A stretch of DNA of 64,000 bases from a virus. How positions within the stretch are numbered: position 1 is the stretch's first letter; each line of letters opens with the position of its first letter. Below are positions 15,566 to 23,108 of this stretch, in pieces. The DNA lies in IMG/VR virus record IMGVR_UViG_3300027782_000029, positions 62,001 to 126,000 of that record. One strand, written 5' to 3'. The notes beneath the pieces are model-generated. The model was not told where the DNA came from and did not search any database. It saw only the letters and a list, made by a program, of their open reading frames with translations. The position numbers and the translations under genes are program-made.

Positions 15566-17148
15566 TGAAAATTTCTAAATTTAAATCACTATTTTTAGTT
15601 ACTGCATTATTGTTTTCTATTTGTATATACAGAGTAAACAATCTCAATGCTACCACTTTTGATGTTGCTCGTGCAAACGGTCCAGTTAAGTTTACTTTTA
15701 GTTTAGCTGAATCTATCCCATTTGTGGGAGCTAATTTACCTTATGATCTTAATTATAAAGGTCAAGATTCTTATGTAGTTATCATGGATACTGGTGTAGA
15801 TTCTACTCATCCATTTCTTCAAGGACGTGTAGCTTTAGAAGCTTGCTTTGCTGCTAAATGCCCTAATGGATCTACCTCTATGATTGGAATTGGTGCAGCT
15901 AAACCAGTTCACTGGCACGGCACCCATGTTGCTGGCATTGTTGTTGGCAGTAATGCTAGCTTTCATGGAATAGCTCCTCAAGCCAAAATTATTGTTATTA
16001 ATGTTTTTGATTCATCAGGAGCTGCTTATGATGATGATATCATTAAAGCTTTAAATTGGGTTAATTCAATTTCTTCACAGTACAGCATAACTTCCATTAA
16101 CATGTCTCTTGGTGGATCTAAAACTTTTACTACAAATTGTGACGCTTATATTCCAGAAATGACTTCTGCTATTAAATCTCTTAAAGATCTTAATATAGCT
16201 ACAGTCATAGCTTCAGGTAACTCTTATGCTTATGGCATGAGTGCTCCTGCTTGTATATCCCATGCTGTTTCTGTTGCTGCTGTTTATACTAATACATCTT
16301 TAATTGCAGATTTTTCAAATGTAAATAAATATACCACTTTATCTGCACCTGGATTTAGAATACTATCTTCTATTACTGGTGCTGCATATCAATCGGCTTC
16401 AGGTACATCTATGGCTACTCCATTTGTAGCTGGAGCATTTGCAGTCTATCGTTCTAAGTTTGGTGTTCAATCTGTTGATAAAGTTGTTTCAGATTTTATA
16501 TCTGCATCTAAAACCTCTAAAGATGCTTATACAAATCTATCTGTACCTAGACTAGATTTTACATCAATGTTTACAGATACCCCAGTGTCTACTACTACAA
16601 TTCCTAGCACTACCACTACTCTTCCAGTTGTTTCAACAACTACCACAACAACTCTACCTACTACTACTAGCACTACTTTGCCTGTAGTTATCACTACATC
16701 TACTACCTCTACTACAACTACTCTTCCTGTCCCAGTCACTACATCAACAACTACTACTGTTGTTCCTCCTCCTTTAACTTTACCTCCTATTCCAAAACCT
16801 ATTCTTCTTGATTTAAATGGTTTATACAAAAACTTTGTTTGGGTTAAATATCGTGACCCTTATCAAAATAAACAATTTATAACTCATTATGAATTGTTCT
16901 GTAATAACTTAAATACTTATACTATTCCAAAACAAGATGTATATTCTTTTCACTCCTATAAGCTTTTAGTTCCTGCTTCAGCAATTGACTATTGTCAATT
17001 TTATGGGCTCACCATTTATGGTACTAAAACAGCTTATAGCACTAGAATAAACATTTATCCCAAGAATAAACCTATTATTAAGTCTATTAAAACTGTTCAG
17101 TTTTCTACCAAGTGTAATCTTAAACTTTCTAAATGTAAGAAAAAGTAA
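15565..17148 (+). CDS. Secreted subtilisin-like serine protease (S8) with Thr-rich linker
   Basis: 527 residues from the ATG at 15565, which overlaps the helicase stop and fits the purine-rich site upstream. A signal peptide spans residues 1-~29. The S8 triad is intact: Asp in MDTGVDSTHP (about residue 75), His in HWHGTHVAG (about residue 120), Ser in SGTSMATPF (about residue 284). Residues ~330-405 are a Thr/Ser/Pro-rich, probably glycosylated linker, then a ~115-residue C-terminal domain with two Cys pairs and a basic tail. It would be exported and act at the cell surface. Such host-like exoproteases are unusual in phages; it may have come from an actinobacterial host. Confidence 0.85.
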   Translation: MKISKFKSLFLVTALLFSICIYRVNNLNATTFDVARANGPVKFTFSLAESIPFVGANLPYDLNYKGQDSYVVIMDTGVDSTHPFLQGRVALEACFAAKCPNGSTSMIGIGAAKPVHWHGTHVAGIVVGSNASFHGIAPQAKIIVINVFDSSGAAYDDDIIKALNWVNSISSQYSITSINMSLGGSKTFTTNCDAYIPEMTSAIKSLKDLNIATVIASGNSYAYGMSAPACISHAVSVAAVYTNTSLIADFSNVNKYTTLSAPGFRILSSITGAAYQSASGTSMATPFVAGAFAVYRSKFGVQSVDKVVSDFISASKTSKDAYTNLSVPRLDFTSMFTDTPVSTTTIPSTTTTLPVVSTTTTTTLPTTTSTTLPVVITTSTTSTTTTLPVPVTTSTTTTVVPPPLTLPPIPKPILLDLNGLYKNFVWVKYRDPYQNKQFITHYELFCNNLNTYTIPKQDVYSFHSYKLLVPASAIDYCQFYGLTIYGTKTAYSTRINIYPKNKPIIKSIKTVQFSTKCNLKLSKCKKK

Positions 17149-17149
17149 T

Positions 17150-17542
17150 ATGGATAGAAATTCTATCTTAAGTAATACCATTAATGGATTACCTAATCCA
17201 TCTAAATCCATTAAAGCAATCAGTGTTCCTCCTAAGGAATACCCTTCTGTTTTAACAGATGATTACGCTTCAATAATTTCCTATGTATTTAGTTCTAATA
17301 ATGTATCTTTTATAGAAGTCAATAAAAACTTTAACATAGCTCTATGTAATTCTTATTTAAATATTGATTATTTAATTAATTTTTTTGCCACTGCTATATA
17401 TAGAACAAACTCTAAAAATTACACTAAGACTTTATATGGTCCTTGTCTACTTCTTGGCCCCTGTGTTTCTGAAAGAATTTACAATTCCGTTAGTTATGAA
17501 ACTCTCCAACAAGTATCTTTATTAATGAAATCTGTATATTAA
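17150..17542 (+). CDS. Hypothetical protein
   Basis: 130 residues, Ser/Tyr/Asn-rich, starting one base after the protease stop. No signal peptide. Not recognised. Probably part of the same transcript. Confidence 0.5.
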   Translation: MDRNSILSNTINGLPNPSKSIKAISVPPKEYPSVLTDDYASIISYVFSSNNVSFIEVNKNFNIALCNSYLNIDYLINFFATAIYRTNSKNYTKTLYGPCLLLGPCVSERIYNSVSYETLQQVSLLMKSVY

Positions 17543-17550
17543 AAATATAG

Positions 17551-17718
17551 ATGAAGAAAAATCCTAAACCTATACAAAATTTGTATCAACACAGAGATAT
17601 CAATCATACTTGTGCTGACTGTGGTTTAATTTCTAAAAATGTAAACAAATCTATTAAGTATAATCAATACCTATGTATTGAATGTTTGAAGGATAAAATA
17701 ATTAAATTCAATAGCTGA
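17551..17718 (+). CDS. Small zinc-ribbon protein
   Basis: 55 residues, starting 8 bp after the previous stop. CADC (about residue 21) and CIEC (about residue 42) give a classic two-CxxC ribbon on a basic background. The length and cysteine spacing make it a credible gene, although it is short. Function unknown. Confidence 0.6.
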   Translation: MKKNPKPIQNLYQHRDINHTCADCGLISKNVNKSIKYNQYLCIECLKDKIIKFNS

Positions 17719-17728
17719 AAGCCCTATT

Positions 17729-17989
17729 ATGTCAATGTCTATTATGATCACGTCTTCTTCTGAAGACTTAACAACAATTAAATCTACCCAATATCTTATT
17801 AATTGGGTGCAGTCTATGATGAGTGCACAAGATACTACCTATCCAGGATATGTTTCTATTCCAGATTGTAAATTGTCTCAAGATCAAATTGTAGACTTAC
17901 AATCTCATTACAATTCTGTTTATAATATATTAACTACTTCTGGGATGAGTTATCAAGACTATCAGTCTAGTATTGAAAATCTAGATTAA
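17729..17989 (+). CDS. Hypothetical protein
   Basis: 86 residues, Ser/Gln/Tyr-rich, polar. The tRNA-Leu follows 5 bp after its stop codon. Not recognised. Confidence 0.5.
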   Translation: MSMSIMITSSSEDLTTIKSTQYLINWVQSMMSAQDTTYPGYVSIPDCKLSQDQIVDLQSHYNSVYNILTTSGMSYQDYQSSIENLD

Positions 17990-17994
17990 ACCTC

Positions 17995-18077
17995 ACCCGA
18001 GTGGCGGAATGGCAGACGCAGGGGGCTTAAACCCCCCGGATCGCAAGATCTTACCGGTTCAAGTCCGGTCTCGGGTA
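17995..18077 (+). tRNA. tRNA-Leu (anticodon UAA)
   Basis: Acceptor ACCCGAG (17995-18001) pairs with CTCGGGT (18070-18076). The anticodon stem GGGGG/CCCCC encloses CTTAAAC with TAA at 18028-18030. A long variable arm typical of class II is present, and the T-arm is ACCGG-TTCAAGT-CCGGT. Discriminator A; CCA is not encoded. It reads UUA, a codon expected to be frequent in this AT-rich phage. Confidence 0.95.
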
Positions 18078-18082
18078 CCCTG

Positions 18083-18091
18083 TGCTATAAT
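18083..18091 (+). promoter_or_regulatory. Extended -10 promoter after tRNA-Leu
   Basis: TGC-TATAAT, 30 bp before the ATG at 18121; no clear -35. The same TGCTATAAT recurs at 22262-22270 and, on the minus strand, at 59284-59292. Confidence 0.5.
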
Positions 18092-18120
18092 ATCTATTAC
18101 AACAACAATAAGGAAATAAA

Positions 18121-18258
18121 ATGCAACAACCTCCTTTTAATCCATCTTCTAACTCAAAGCCAACTCCTTCTGCTATGAGACAAGTCGGCATAACTATGTT
18201 AGCACTTGGCGCACTAGCATTGGTAATTGGTTTTGTTGTCTCGTCATTAGTTAACTAA
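18121..18258 (+). CDS. Small single-pass membrane protein
   Basis: 45 residues with RBS AATAAGGAAA. A Pro/Ser-rich N-terminus (about 18 residues) is followed by one hydrophobic segment (about residues 22-42). Its own promoter immediately upstream supports a real gene. Function unknown. Confidence 0.6.
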   Translation: MQQPPFNPSSNSKPTPSAMRQVGITMLALGALALVIGFVVSSLVN

Positions 18259-18267
18259 TTACTTTCT

Positions 18268-18537
18268 ATGAGAAAATTAATTAATACTTTAATTCCAAAA
18301 ATCAGACCGTATACTGACGGCATTGATTACGGAATGAAGCATAATCAAACAATAGAAGATCATCATTTCTTTACTTATCCATTTCGTACAGACAATCATC
18401 AATTAGCTAGAAAACAAGATAAACTATACCGTAAAGGTATACGTACTGCTAGAGCTTATTCTCGTTATAGGTATGAAATACTCTTACTCATATACGTATT
18501 CTCAACTGCTGTGATATTTTCACGTTGCGGTTGGTAA
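18268..18537 (+). CDS. Hypothetical basic protein with C-terminal membrane anchor
   Basis: 89 residues: a basic polar N-terminal two-thirds (RKGIRTARAYSRYRYE) and one hydrophobic segment near the C-terminus (about residues 68-83). A tail-anchored topology is likely. Not recognised. Confidence 0.55.
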   Translation: MRKLINTLIPKIRPYTDGIDYGMKHNQTIEDHHFFTYPFRTDNHQLARKQDKLYRKGIRTARAYSRYRYEILLLIYVFSTAVIFSRCGW

Positions 18538-18560
18538 AATAACCACCAATAAAGGAAAAC

Positions 18561-18821
18561 ATGAAAACAAAACTACAACCAACACGTCAAGAAGCTCAAG
18601 ATCTTATTCTTTTAGCTCATCGTTTAATTGACAATCTTAGACCTATAGGCCTTGACCTTAGAGAACTTTTATTATCTCTTCATGAAGCTAATTTAACTTT
18701 GTCATTTGCTAATACTGAAACAGATTTAGATAATCACGACCTTACTCCGTTATTTGCTATTCAACTTCTTGATAACCCTCAGTTGCAAAATTATGATTCT
18801 TCAATTGAAGTAATAATTTAA
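18561..18821 (+). CDS. Hypothetical helical protein
   Basis: 86 residues, Leu-rich and amphipathic, predicted helical. RBS AAAGGAAAAC. It ends 8 bp before tRNA-Asn. Not recognised. Confidence 0.55.
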   Translation: MKTKLQPTRQEAQDLILLAHRLIDNLRPIGLDLRELLLSLHEANLTLSFANTETDLDNHDLTPLFAIQLLDNPQLQNYDSSIEVII

Positions 18822-18828
18822 AAATTTA

Positions 18829-18901
18829 TCCCAGATAGCTCAGTTGGCAGAGCTACGGACTGTTAATCCGTTGGTCGTAGGTTCGACCCCTACTCTGGGA
18901 G
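18829..18901 (+). tRNA. tRNA-Asn (anticodon GUU)
   Basis: Acceptor TCCCAGA (18829-18835)/TCTGGGA (18894-18900), D-arm AGCTCAGTTGGCAGAGC, anticodon GTT at 18862-18864 in loop CTGTTAA, T-loop TTCGACC. Discriminator G; CCA is not encoded. The 3' end GGGAG doubles as a plausible ribosome site for the gene at 18904. Confidence 0.95.
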
Positions 18902-18903
18902 CT

Positions 18904-19116
18904 ATGAAAAACAATCACATATATGCTCAATTCGGTAAAACTCTTATTGGAAAAAAAGTTCAATTAATTAGTTGCACTGATGAATTTACTGCTTTAACTC
19001 CTGGTACCCAAGGTGTTATTAACTATGTTGATGACAATGGTACTGTTTTTGTAAACTGGGAAAATGGATCTACATTAGGTCTTATTCCTGGAATTGATAA
19101 ATGGACATACCTGTAA
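18904..19116 (+). CDS. DUF4314-like small protein
   Basis: 70 residues from the ATG at 18904; longer in-frame versions would run through the tRNA and are rejected. The GKKVQLISCTDEFTALTPGT...G-V...VNWENGS pattern is an SH3-like small beta-barrel as in the DUF4314 family, frequent in phages and conjugative elements. The start lies 2 bp after the mature tRNA-Asn end, so the Shine-Dalgarno GGGAG lies inside the tRNA. Stop and next ATG overlap (TAATG). Confidence 0.65.
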   Translation: MKNNHIYAQFGKTLIGKKVQLISCTDEFTALTPGTQGVINYVDDNGTVFVNWENGSTLGLIPGIDKWTYL

Positions 19117-19391
19117 TGTCTAATCCTATATACTACACTCGTTCAAACGAAGGTGTAATTCACGATCATTTTGATTCTATACAATCTGCTTTAAAATATT
19201 TTTTAGCAGAAGATGGATATCGTTTAGATATACAAATGTCTGAAAATGAAATTCTTTATTTTTATCGTGATACCTTCGACCACGGTTCGCTATCTTTTCA
19301 AGTAGCTAAATCTAAAATTCTTTATTATAAAAACGATCAAACAACAGATAACGATAATGTTATCTTAGTTAATTTTTTAAATAATAATTAA
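19116..19391 (+). CDS. Hypothetical protein
   Basis: 91 residues from the ATG at 19116, which overlaps the upstream stop by one base; an in-frame ATG at 19101 is possible. Tyr/Asp-rich with strands. Not recognised. Confidence 0.55.
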   Translation: MSNPIYYTRSNEGVIHDHFDSIQSALKYFLAEDGYRLDIQMSENEILYFYRDTFDHGSLSFQVAKSKILYYKNDQTTDNDNVILVNFLNNN

Positions 19392-19431
19392 ACAAATAAA
19401 CAAACAAATAATATAATAGAAACGAGTACTA

Positions 19432-19632
19432 ATGCCTACAGGTATTGTAAAATTTTTTAATGAAGAAAAAGGCTTTGGCTTTATTTCTACAGAAACAGAT
19501 GGAGACATCTTTGTTCATTCTTCTAACATAGAAGGATCTGGCCGACGTGGACTTGTCACAGGTCAGAGTGTCGAGTTCGAGATTGGTGAAGGCCGTAAAG
19601 GTCCTGAAGCAAACAACGTTCGTCTTGTATAG
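19432..19632 (+). CDS. Cold-shock domain protein
   Basis: 66 residues spanning a complete Csp OB fold: [15 protein letters not shown] with RNP1 (KGFGFI), RNP2 IFVHSS, and the C-terminal strand [17 protein letters not shown]. Csp proteins bind single-stranded RNA/DNA and melt structure, here probably assisting phage mRNA translation. Single-gene unit, RBS weak (GAAACGAG). Confidence 0.92.
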   Translation: MPTGIVKFFNEEKGFGFISTETDGDIFVHSSNIEGSGRRGLVTGQSVEFEIGEGRKGPEANNVRLV

Positions 19633-19728
19633 TTCTTAGTGTACAAAACTGTACTCTTATTCAACGCATTGTTTACATTCTTTATTATAAGAATAGTTTA
19701 CGATGCCTACACACATAAGGATTAACTA

Positions 19729-19944
19729 ATGATATTTAAACTACACGAAAAGCATAAGCTTGATATTATTGCCCATTCTTTAACTAAGTATGGCATTACA
19801 ATTTGGCATGGTATTCCTGAACAAATTGTTCTTGATCTTCATACAGCTGGTTATAAAATTAAAAAGCGTAAAAACTTTAAAAAGCTTTCTAATCAAATAA
19901 ATCATCCAGCAACTCATCTTTTAGATGATGTTCACTTATTGTAA
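19729..19944 (+). CDS. Hypothetical basic protein
   Basis: 71 residues, basic, with KIKKRKNFKKL near the C-terminus, predicted helical. RBS ATAAGGATT. The stop overlaps the ATG of a 44-residue gene. Not recognised. Confidence 0.55.
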   Translation: MIFKLHEKHKLDIIAHSLTKYGITIWHGIPEQIVLDLHTAGYKIKKRKNFKKLSNQINHPATHLLDDVHLL

Positions 19945-20078
19945 TGCTTATATACGCAATCATTGCTATTGGTGCACTTTGGGGTATCATTACTCTTATT
20001 TCACTTCATGAAGAAGAGAAAGACATTCAAGAAATGATTGATTCTGCCCGCAAAGCAACTAAGGACAAAACTCTATGA
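19944..20078 (+). CDS. Small membrane protein
   Basis: 44 residues. One hydrophobic segment (about residues 2-20) is followed by an acidic/basic helix (HEEEKDIQEMIDSARKA). It is linked by TAATG upstream and ATGA downstream overlaps, which supports its reality. Topology N-out/C-in is likely. Function unknown. Confidence 0.55.
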   Translation: MLIYAIIAIGALWGIITLISLHEEEKDIQEMIDSARKATKDKTL

Positions 20079-20353
20079 CCAATGAGTTAAACTTATTAAA
20101 TGAACTTCATGTTGGTGATACCGTAGGTCACACCAATCGGACTGTTTTAGCGCTTACTAAAAAAGCTGATAGAGTTCTTGATGACTCTTATGCTCATTGG
20201 ATAACTATTTGCCATGGAGAAAATCAACTTCATCCATATGTAGTATGGAGTGTTGTGGCAAGACCTCAAGGCTTTGAAGCCTTTACTGGCGATTACTGCA
20301 GCACCTTAGAGCAAGCAGTTACTATATATAAAAAACGTGGAGGGGAAGCGTAA
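20075..20353 (+). CDS. Hypothetical protein
   Basis: 92 residues, alpha/beta, with a VGDTVGHTNRTVLAL start reminiscent of small SH3/OB-like barrels, Trp-rich centre. It contains an in-frame CGG followed by A at 20138 that must be read as an Arg triplet for the frame to stay open. Overlaps both neighbours (ATGA, TAATG). Not recognised. Confidence 0.6.
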   Translation: MTNELNLLNELHVGDTVGHTNRTVLALTKKADRVLDDSYAHWITICHGENQLHPYVVWSVVARPQGFEAFTGDYCSTLEQAVTIYKKRGGEA

Positions 20354-20517
20354 TGACTATTAATCCAAAAAACAATGCTATCCAAATGGTTGATAAAGCT
20401 ATTGGAGACATTTCTGGTCAACAGCTTGTCTCGTCATCTGAGATGACAGACCTATTATTAGACATTCGTCTATACCTACTACTTACAGAAGAGGCTACAC
20501 CAACTCATGAAAGTTAA
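20353..20517 (+). CDS. Hypothetical small protein
   Basis: 54 residues, Leu/Thr-rich, acidic. The start overlaps the upstream stop (TAATG), and the last 11 nt overlap the next gene. Short, but the tight packing supports it. Confidence 0.5.
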   Translation: MTINPKNNAIQMVDKAIGDISGQQLVSSSEMTDLLLDIRLYLLLTEEATPTHES

Positions 20518-20707
20518 ATTTAACATTGAAATTGAAGCTGATATTCCTGGCGAATTTCAAAACGATACTTTAGCAGTTACTTTATTACAAGAAGAAATAA
20601 TTGAACTATTGTCAATCGGCGCTGAATACGATAGAGATGATCAGCCTTCAATTATGTTTTTAGCAGGTAAGATTACTCAATATGTCCCAGGAGCTGGAAA
20701 GCTTTAA
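20507..20707 (+). CDS. Hypothetical small acidic protein
   Basis: 66 residues, Glu/Ile-rich (KFNIEIEADIPGEF...), strand-helix-helix pattern. Not recognised. The following 163 bp (20708-20870) hold no gene I can support. They contain GC-patchy sequence and a near-DnaA box CTGTCCACA at 20808-20816, and end at the tRNA. Confidence 0.55.
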   Translation: MKVKFNIEIEADIPGEFQNDTLAVTLLQEEIIELLSIGAEYDRDDQPSIMFLAGKITQYVPGAGKL

Positions 20708-20870
20708 TATTTTACTTGATTAATGTTATGCAGTGACATGCAATCACTAATTACTTGGGAGCTAACAGTCCCCATTGCTACAGGTTAACACTCGTTTACG
20801 ACTGTCCTGTCCACAAAGTGAATATACCAATCCACTTGACCCCAGACACAGGTGGTCACAACTGTCCTTC

Positions 20871-20944
20871 GGGCTCTTAGCTCAGTTGGTTAGAGCGCCG
20901 GACTCATAATCCGTTGGTCGTGGGTTCAAGTCCCACAGAGCCCA
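20871..20944 (+). tRNA. tRNA with CAU anticodon (elongator Met or Ile2)
   Basis: Acceptor GGGCTCT (20871-20877)/AGAGCCC (20937-20943), anticodon CAT at 20915-20917 in loop CTCATAA, T-arm GTGGG-TTCAAGT-CCCAC. Discriminator A. The G1-C72 pair excludes an initiator. Sequence alone does not separate Met from lysidine-modified Ile2; the TTGGTCG variable region recalls Ile2. The ATG of the next gene is 2 bp after the discriminator. Confidence 0.9.
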
Positions 20945-20946
20945 CT

Positions 20947-21102
20947 ATGCTAAAAACTATTTTTATGTATATTTGGTTACTCTATATAGGGTTAACCGAA
21001 TCTTTATTCATACAATTCTTTGCAATATTAATCTTTTATGTTGCTTCTCGAATTGCTTATTCTCCTACAAAAAATTGGTATTACCCAGAACAGGACCAAT
21101 AA
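20947..21102 (+). CDS. Small membrane protein
   Basis: 51 residues from the ATG at 20947; longer in-frame starts lie inside the tRNA. Two short hydrophobic stretches (residues 4-18 and 22-37) and a polar tail. There is no RBS except the tRNA 3' end, mirroring the 18904 gene. Function unknown. Confidence 0.5.
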   Translation: MLKTIFMYIWLLYIGLTESLFIQFFAILIFYVASRIAYSPTKNWYYPEQDQ

Positions 21103-21103
21103 A

Positions 21104-21367
21104 ATGCCTTACATTAAACAAGAAGACCGTGAGTTCTTTGACCAACGGTTGACATTTAAATCAACAGTGATTCATTCTGCTGGTGATCTTAATTATTGTA
21201 TCACCAAGCTAGTTGATCATTACATCACTGCTCATGGTAAGAATTATGCTAACATTAATGCTGCCATTGGAGCATTAGAATGTGCAAAGCTTGAGCTCTA
21301 TCGTCGTATAGTAGCTCCTTATGAAGATTCTAAAATACAGCAAAACGGAGATGCTTACACATTATGA
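21104..21367 (+). CDS. Widely conserved phage hypothetical (DUF6899-like)
   Basis: 87 residues from the ATG at 21104. The pattern MPYI...EDR, then AGDLNYCITKL, YxNINAAIGALE-xAKLELYRRIVxPYED-K-xxNGD is one I associate with a small protein family found in very many tailed phages. Function unknown. It overlaps the following gene by ATGA. Confidence 0.65.
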   Translation: MPYIKQEDREFFDQRLTFKSTVIHSAGDLNYCITKLVDHYITAHGKNYANINAAIGALECAKLELYRRIVAPYEDSKIQQNGDAYTL

Positions 21368-21540
21368 GCAACAAGATAAACGTTACAGCTAGAATAGATC
21401 GACCTTCCAAGGTCAACCATTCAGATACCAAAAGACAGTGTCACCACACTAACTGTAACACTCTTCTTTCTATATACAACTTTACAAACTATTGTTCTAC
21501 TCACGAACGTTATACTTTACCATTAAGTAAATTTATTTAA
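21364..21540 (+). CDS. Small zinc-finger-like protein
   Basis: 58 residues. CHHTNCNTLL...N-YC-STHE gives a C-x4-C-x(12)-C-x2-H arrangement, the classic pattern of short phage zinc proteins. Basic N-terminus. Linked by the ATGA overlap. Function unknown. Confidence 0.55.
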   Translation: MSNKINVTARIDRPSKVNHSDTKRQCHHTNCNTLLSIYNFTNYCSTHERYTLPLSKFI

Positions 21541-21549
21541 GGATTAATT

Positions 21550-22020
21550 ATGGGAATGGATGTTTATGGCATAATGCCAAAGAATCAACAGGGCGAATAC
21601 TTTCGGTCTAATGTTTGGTATTGGCACCCTTTATGGAATTGCTTAGAAGAACTTCATCCTGCTATTTGTGGCAGGTGTGAATCTCCCCATGATAATTCTG
21701 GTTCTGGATTAAACGCTAAAGATTCATCAGCTCTTTCTAAGCTTTTAAAAAAAGATTTAGAAAAAGGAATCATAGAAAAATATATTGCAGATTATCGTGC
21801 AGCTATTGAAGCTATACCTTTAGAGGATTGCAAATATTGCGATTCTAAAGGAACTCGAGACTGGCCTCAAGATGATGGCACAGTTAAAACTCAAGAGTGC
21901 AACTCTTGTAGTGGCACTCTAAAGGTTAAAACATCTCTCTCATGGTACTGCATGGATTTAGATCTTATGAAAGAATTTCAAGTCTTTCTTGAAAACTGTG
22001 GTGGATTTAGAATCCACTAA
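21550..22020 (+). CDS. Phage protein with DnaJ-type cysteine repeats
   Basis: 156 residues. The start GMDVYGI is shared by a common phage family. Cysteine groups CGRC (about residue 38), CKYCDSKGT (about residue 97) and CNSCSGT (about residue 116) resemble the CxxCxGxG zinc units of DnaJ/HSP40. Probably a metal-stabilised helical protein; function unknown. Followed by a long structured noncoding gap. Confidence 0.65.
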   Translation: MGMDVYGIMPKNQQGEYFRSNVWYWHPLWNCLEELHPAICGRCESPHDNSGSGLNAKDSSALSKLLKKDLEKGIIEKYIADYRAAIEAIPLEDCKYCDSKGTRDWPQDDGTVKTQECNSCSGTLKVKTSLSWYCMDLDLMKEFQVFLENCGGFRIH

Positions 22021-22078
22021 GATTTAACTAGTAACCTTGTCTATTAACGCTGGTAGATAAGACTGCTAGTTAATTGAT

Positions 22079-22126
22079 TTGGTAACACCGGCGCTTACTG
22101 GGACGTAACAGCGACAGTGTTACCAA
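22079..22126 (+). other. Large hairpin in a 300-bp noncoding gap
   Basis: TTGGTAACAC (22079-22088) pairs perfectly with GTGTTACCAA (22117-22126), with a nested CGCT/AGCG. A smaller GTCTA/TAGA...GAC hairpin lies just upstream. No ORF is seen between 22,021 and 22,241. It may be a structured RNA or an mRNA 3' element preceding the tRNA-Ile promoter. Confidence 0.45.
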
Positions 22127-22241
22127 TAAGTTTGATAACAGCTAGAAAATTCAATCTTACTACGTGGTAAAACACAGAAATAAGCCAACTGAATTGCTGA
22201 CGGAAAAAGCAATGATCCTAGTGGTCCCCATATCGACCCCA

Positions 22242-22270
22242 TTGCCTGTTGTCAATTACTCTGCTATAAT
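22242..22270 (+). promoter_or_regulatory. Strong promoter for tRNA-Ile(UAU) and downstream genes
   Basis: TTGCCT (22242-22247), 17-bp spacer, TGC-TATAAT (TATAAT 22265-22270): near-consensus sigma70 with extended -10, about 60 bp upstream of the tRNA. Confidence 0.7.
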
Positions 22271-22328
22271 AAGGATATTATGATATTAGATTTTCGAATA
22301 CGTGGCTTGTAGTATATTAATGCTGCAA

Positions 22329-22402
22329 GCCGAGTGGTCCGAACGGTATGACGGAAGAAACCTTATAAGTTTCCTGAACAGGTTCAATTCCTGTACTCGG
22401 TA
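22329..22402 (+). tRNA. tRNA-Ile with UAU anticodon
   Basis: Acceptor GCCGAGT (22329-22335)/ACTCGGT (22395-22401) with a G-U first pair. D-stem TCCG/CGGA; anticodon stem GAAAC/GTTTC around CTTATAA with TAT at 22364-22366; T-arm ACAGG-TTCAATT-CCTGT; discriminator A; no CCA. UAU reads AUA directly, whereas most bacteria use lysidine-modified CAU, so this is a rare isoacceptor. It suits AUA-rich phage genes. Confidence 0.85.
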
Positions 22403-22448
22403 CTAAAAATATTCAAATCAAAATCTGACAAAATAACATTGGAGAACC

Positions 22449-23108
22449 ATGTCTTTTAACCACCTGTCGGATAACGATGACGACCTCTTTTCTGAGACAT
22501 CATCTATTCCACCATCCATTAAACTTCCTAATACTTCTACTACCGCTTCTTCTTTAGACGACTTTCGTTCTATAATTGAGAGTGCAGATATAGATGAAGA
22601 GAAGATTGGCTCTATGTTAATGCGGTCTAAGCTAGCATTAACTCTTTATGAAAGTGCCAATACTTTTATATTTCAAACAAATGCCTATGCCCGCACAACT
22701 TTTAATACTTTAAATTCTCTTACTGACGGAAACTTTCAATACAATCTTTATTGTGACATTCTTGAGGAGTCTATTTTTCGGAGAATGTTAATTATTGATT
22801 TTGTTAACGCAATAACAGAACAAACTGATGAAGATATTTTTAAGAAAATTTCTGAGATATTTAAGATTGAAATGGATGAAAGATTTGTATCTACATACTT
22901 TCATTCAATGCGTAAGATCTTAAACTTTGTCATTATTGACAGTATTGAACTTTATAAAAAAGTTTGTTCTCTATGTAATCGTGAACCAAGTTCTGCCCTT
23001 ATTGAACAGCACACTGGTTCAGCAAAAGACTACCTTTCTTCTGACACATATATCAACAGCATATTTGCTAACATTAGAAAATCTAATGGTCATGGATATA
23101 AGTCGTGA
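22449..23108 (+). CDS. Hypothetical helical protein
   Basis: 219 residues, acidic/Ser-rich N-terminus (~45 residues, probably disordered) then a predominantly helical body. It contains an in-frame CGG at 22779 followed by A that must be read as Arg. Stop overlaps the GTG start of the WhiB gene. Not recognised. Confidence 0.6.
   Translation: MSFNHLSDNDDDLFSETSSIPPSIKLPNTSTTASSLDDFRSIIESADIDEEKIGSMLMRSKLALTLYESANTFIFQTNAYARTTFNTLNSLTDGNFQYNLYCDILEESIFRRMLIIDFVNAITEQTDEDIFKKISEIFKIEMDERFVSTYFHSMRKILNFVIIDSIELYKKVCSLCNREPSSALIEQHTGSAKDYLSSDTYINSIFANIRKSNGHGYKS

Noticed and set aside
18844-19116. 90-residue ORF starting inside tRNA-Asn
   Set aside because: The first 20 codons are the tRNA; the real start is the ATG at 18904.
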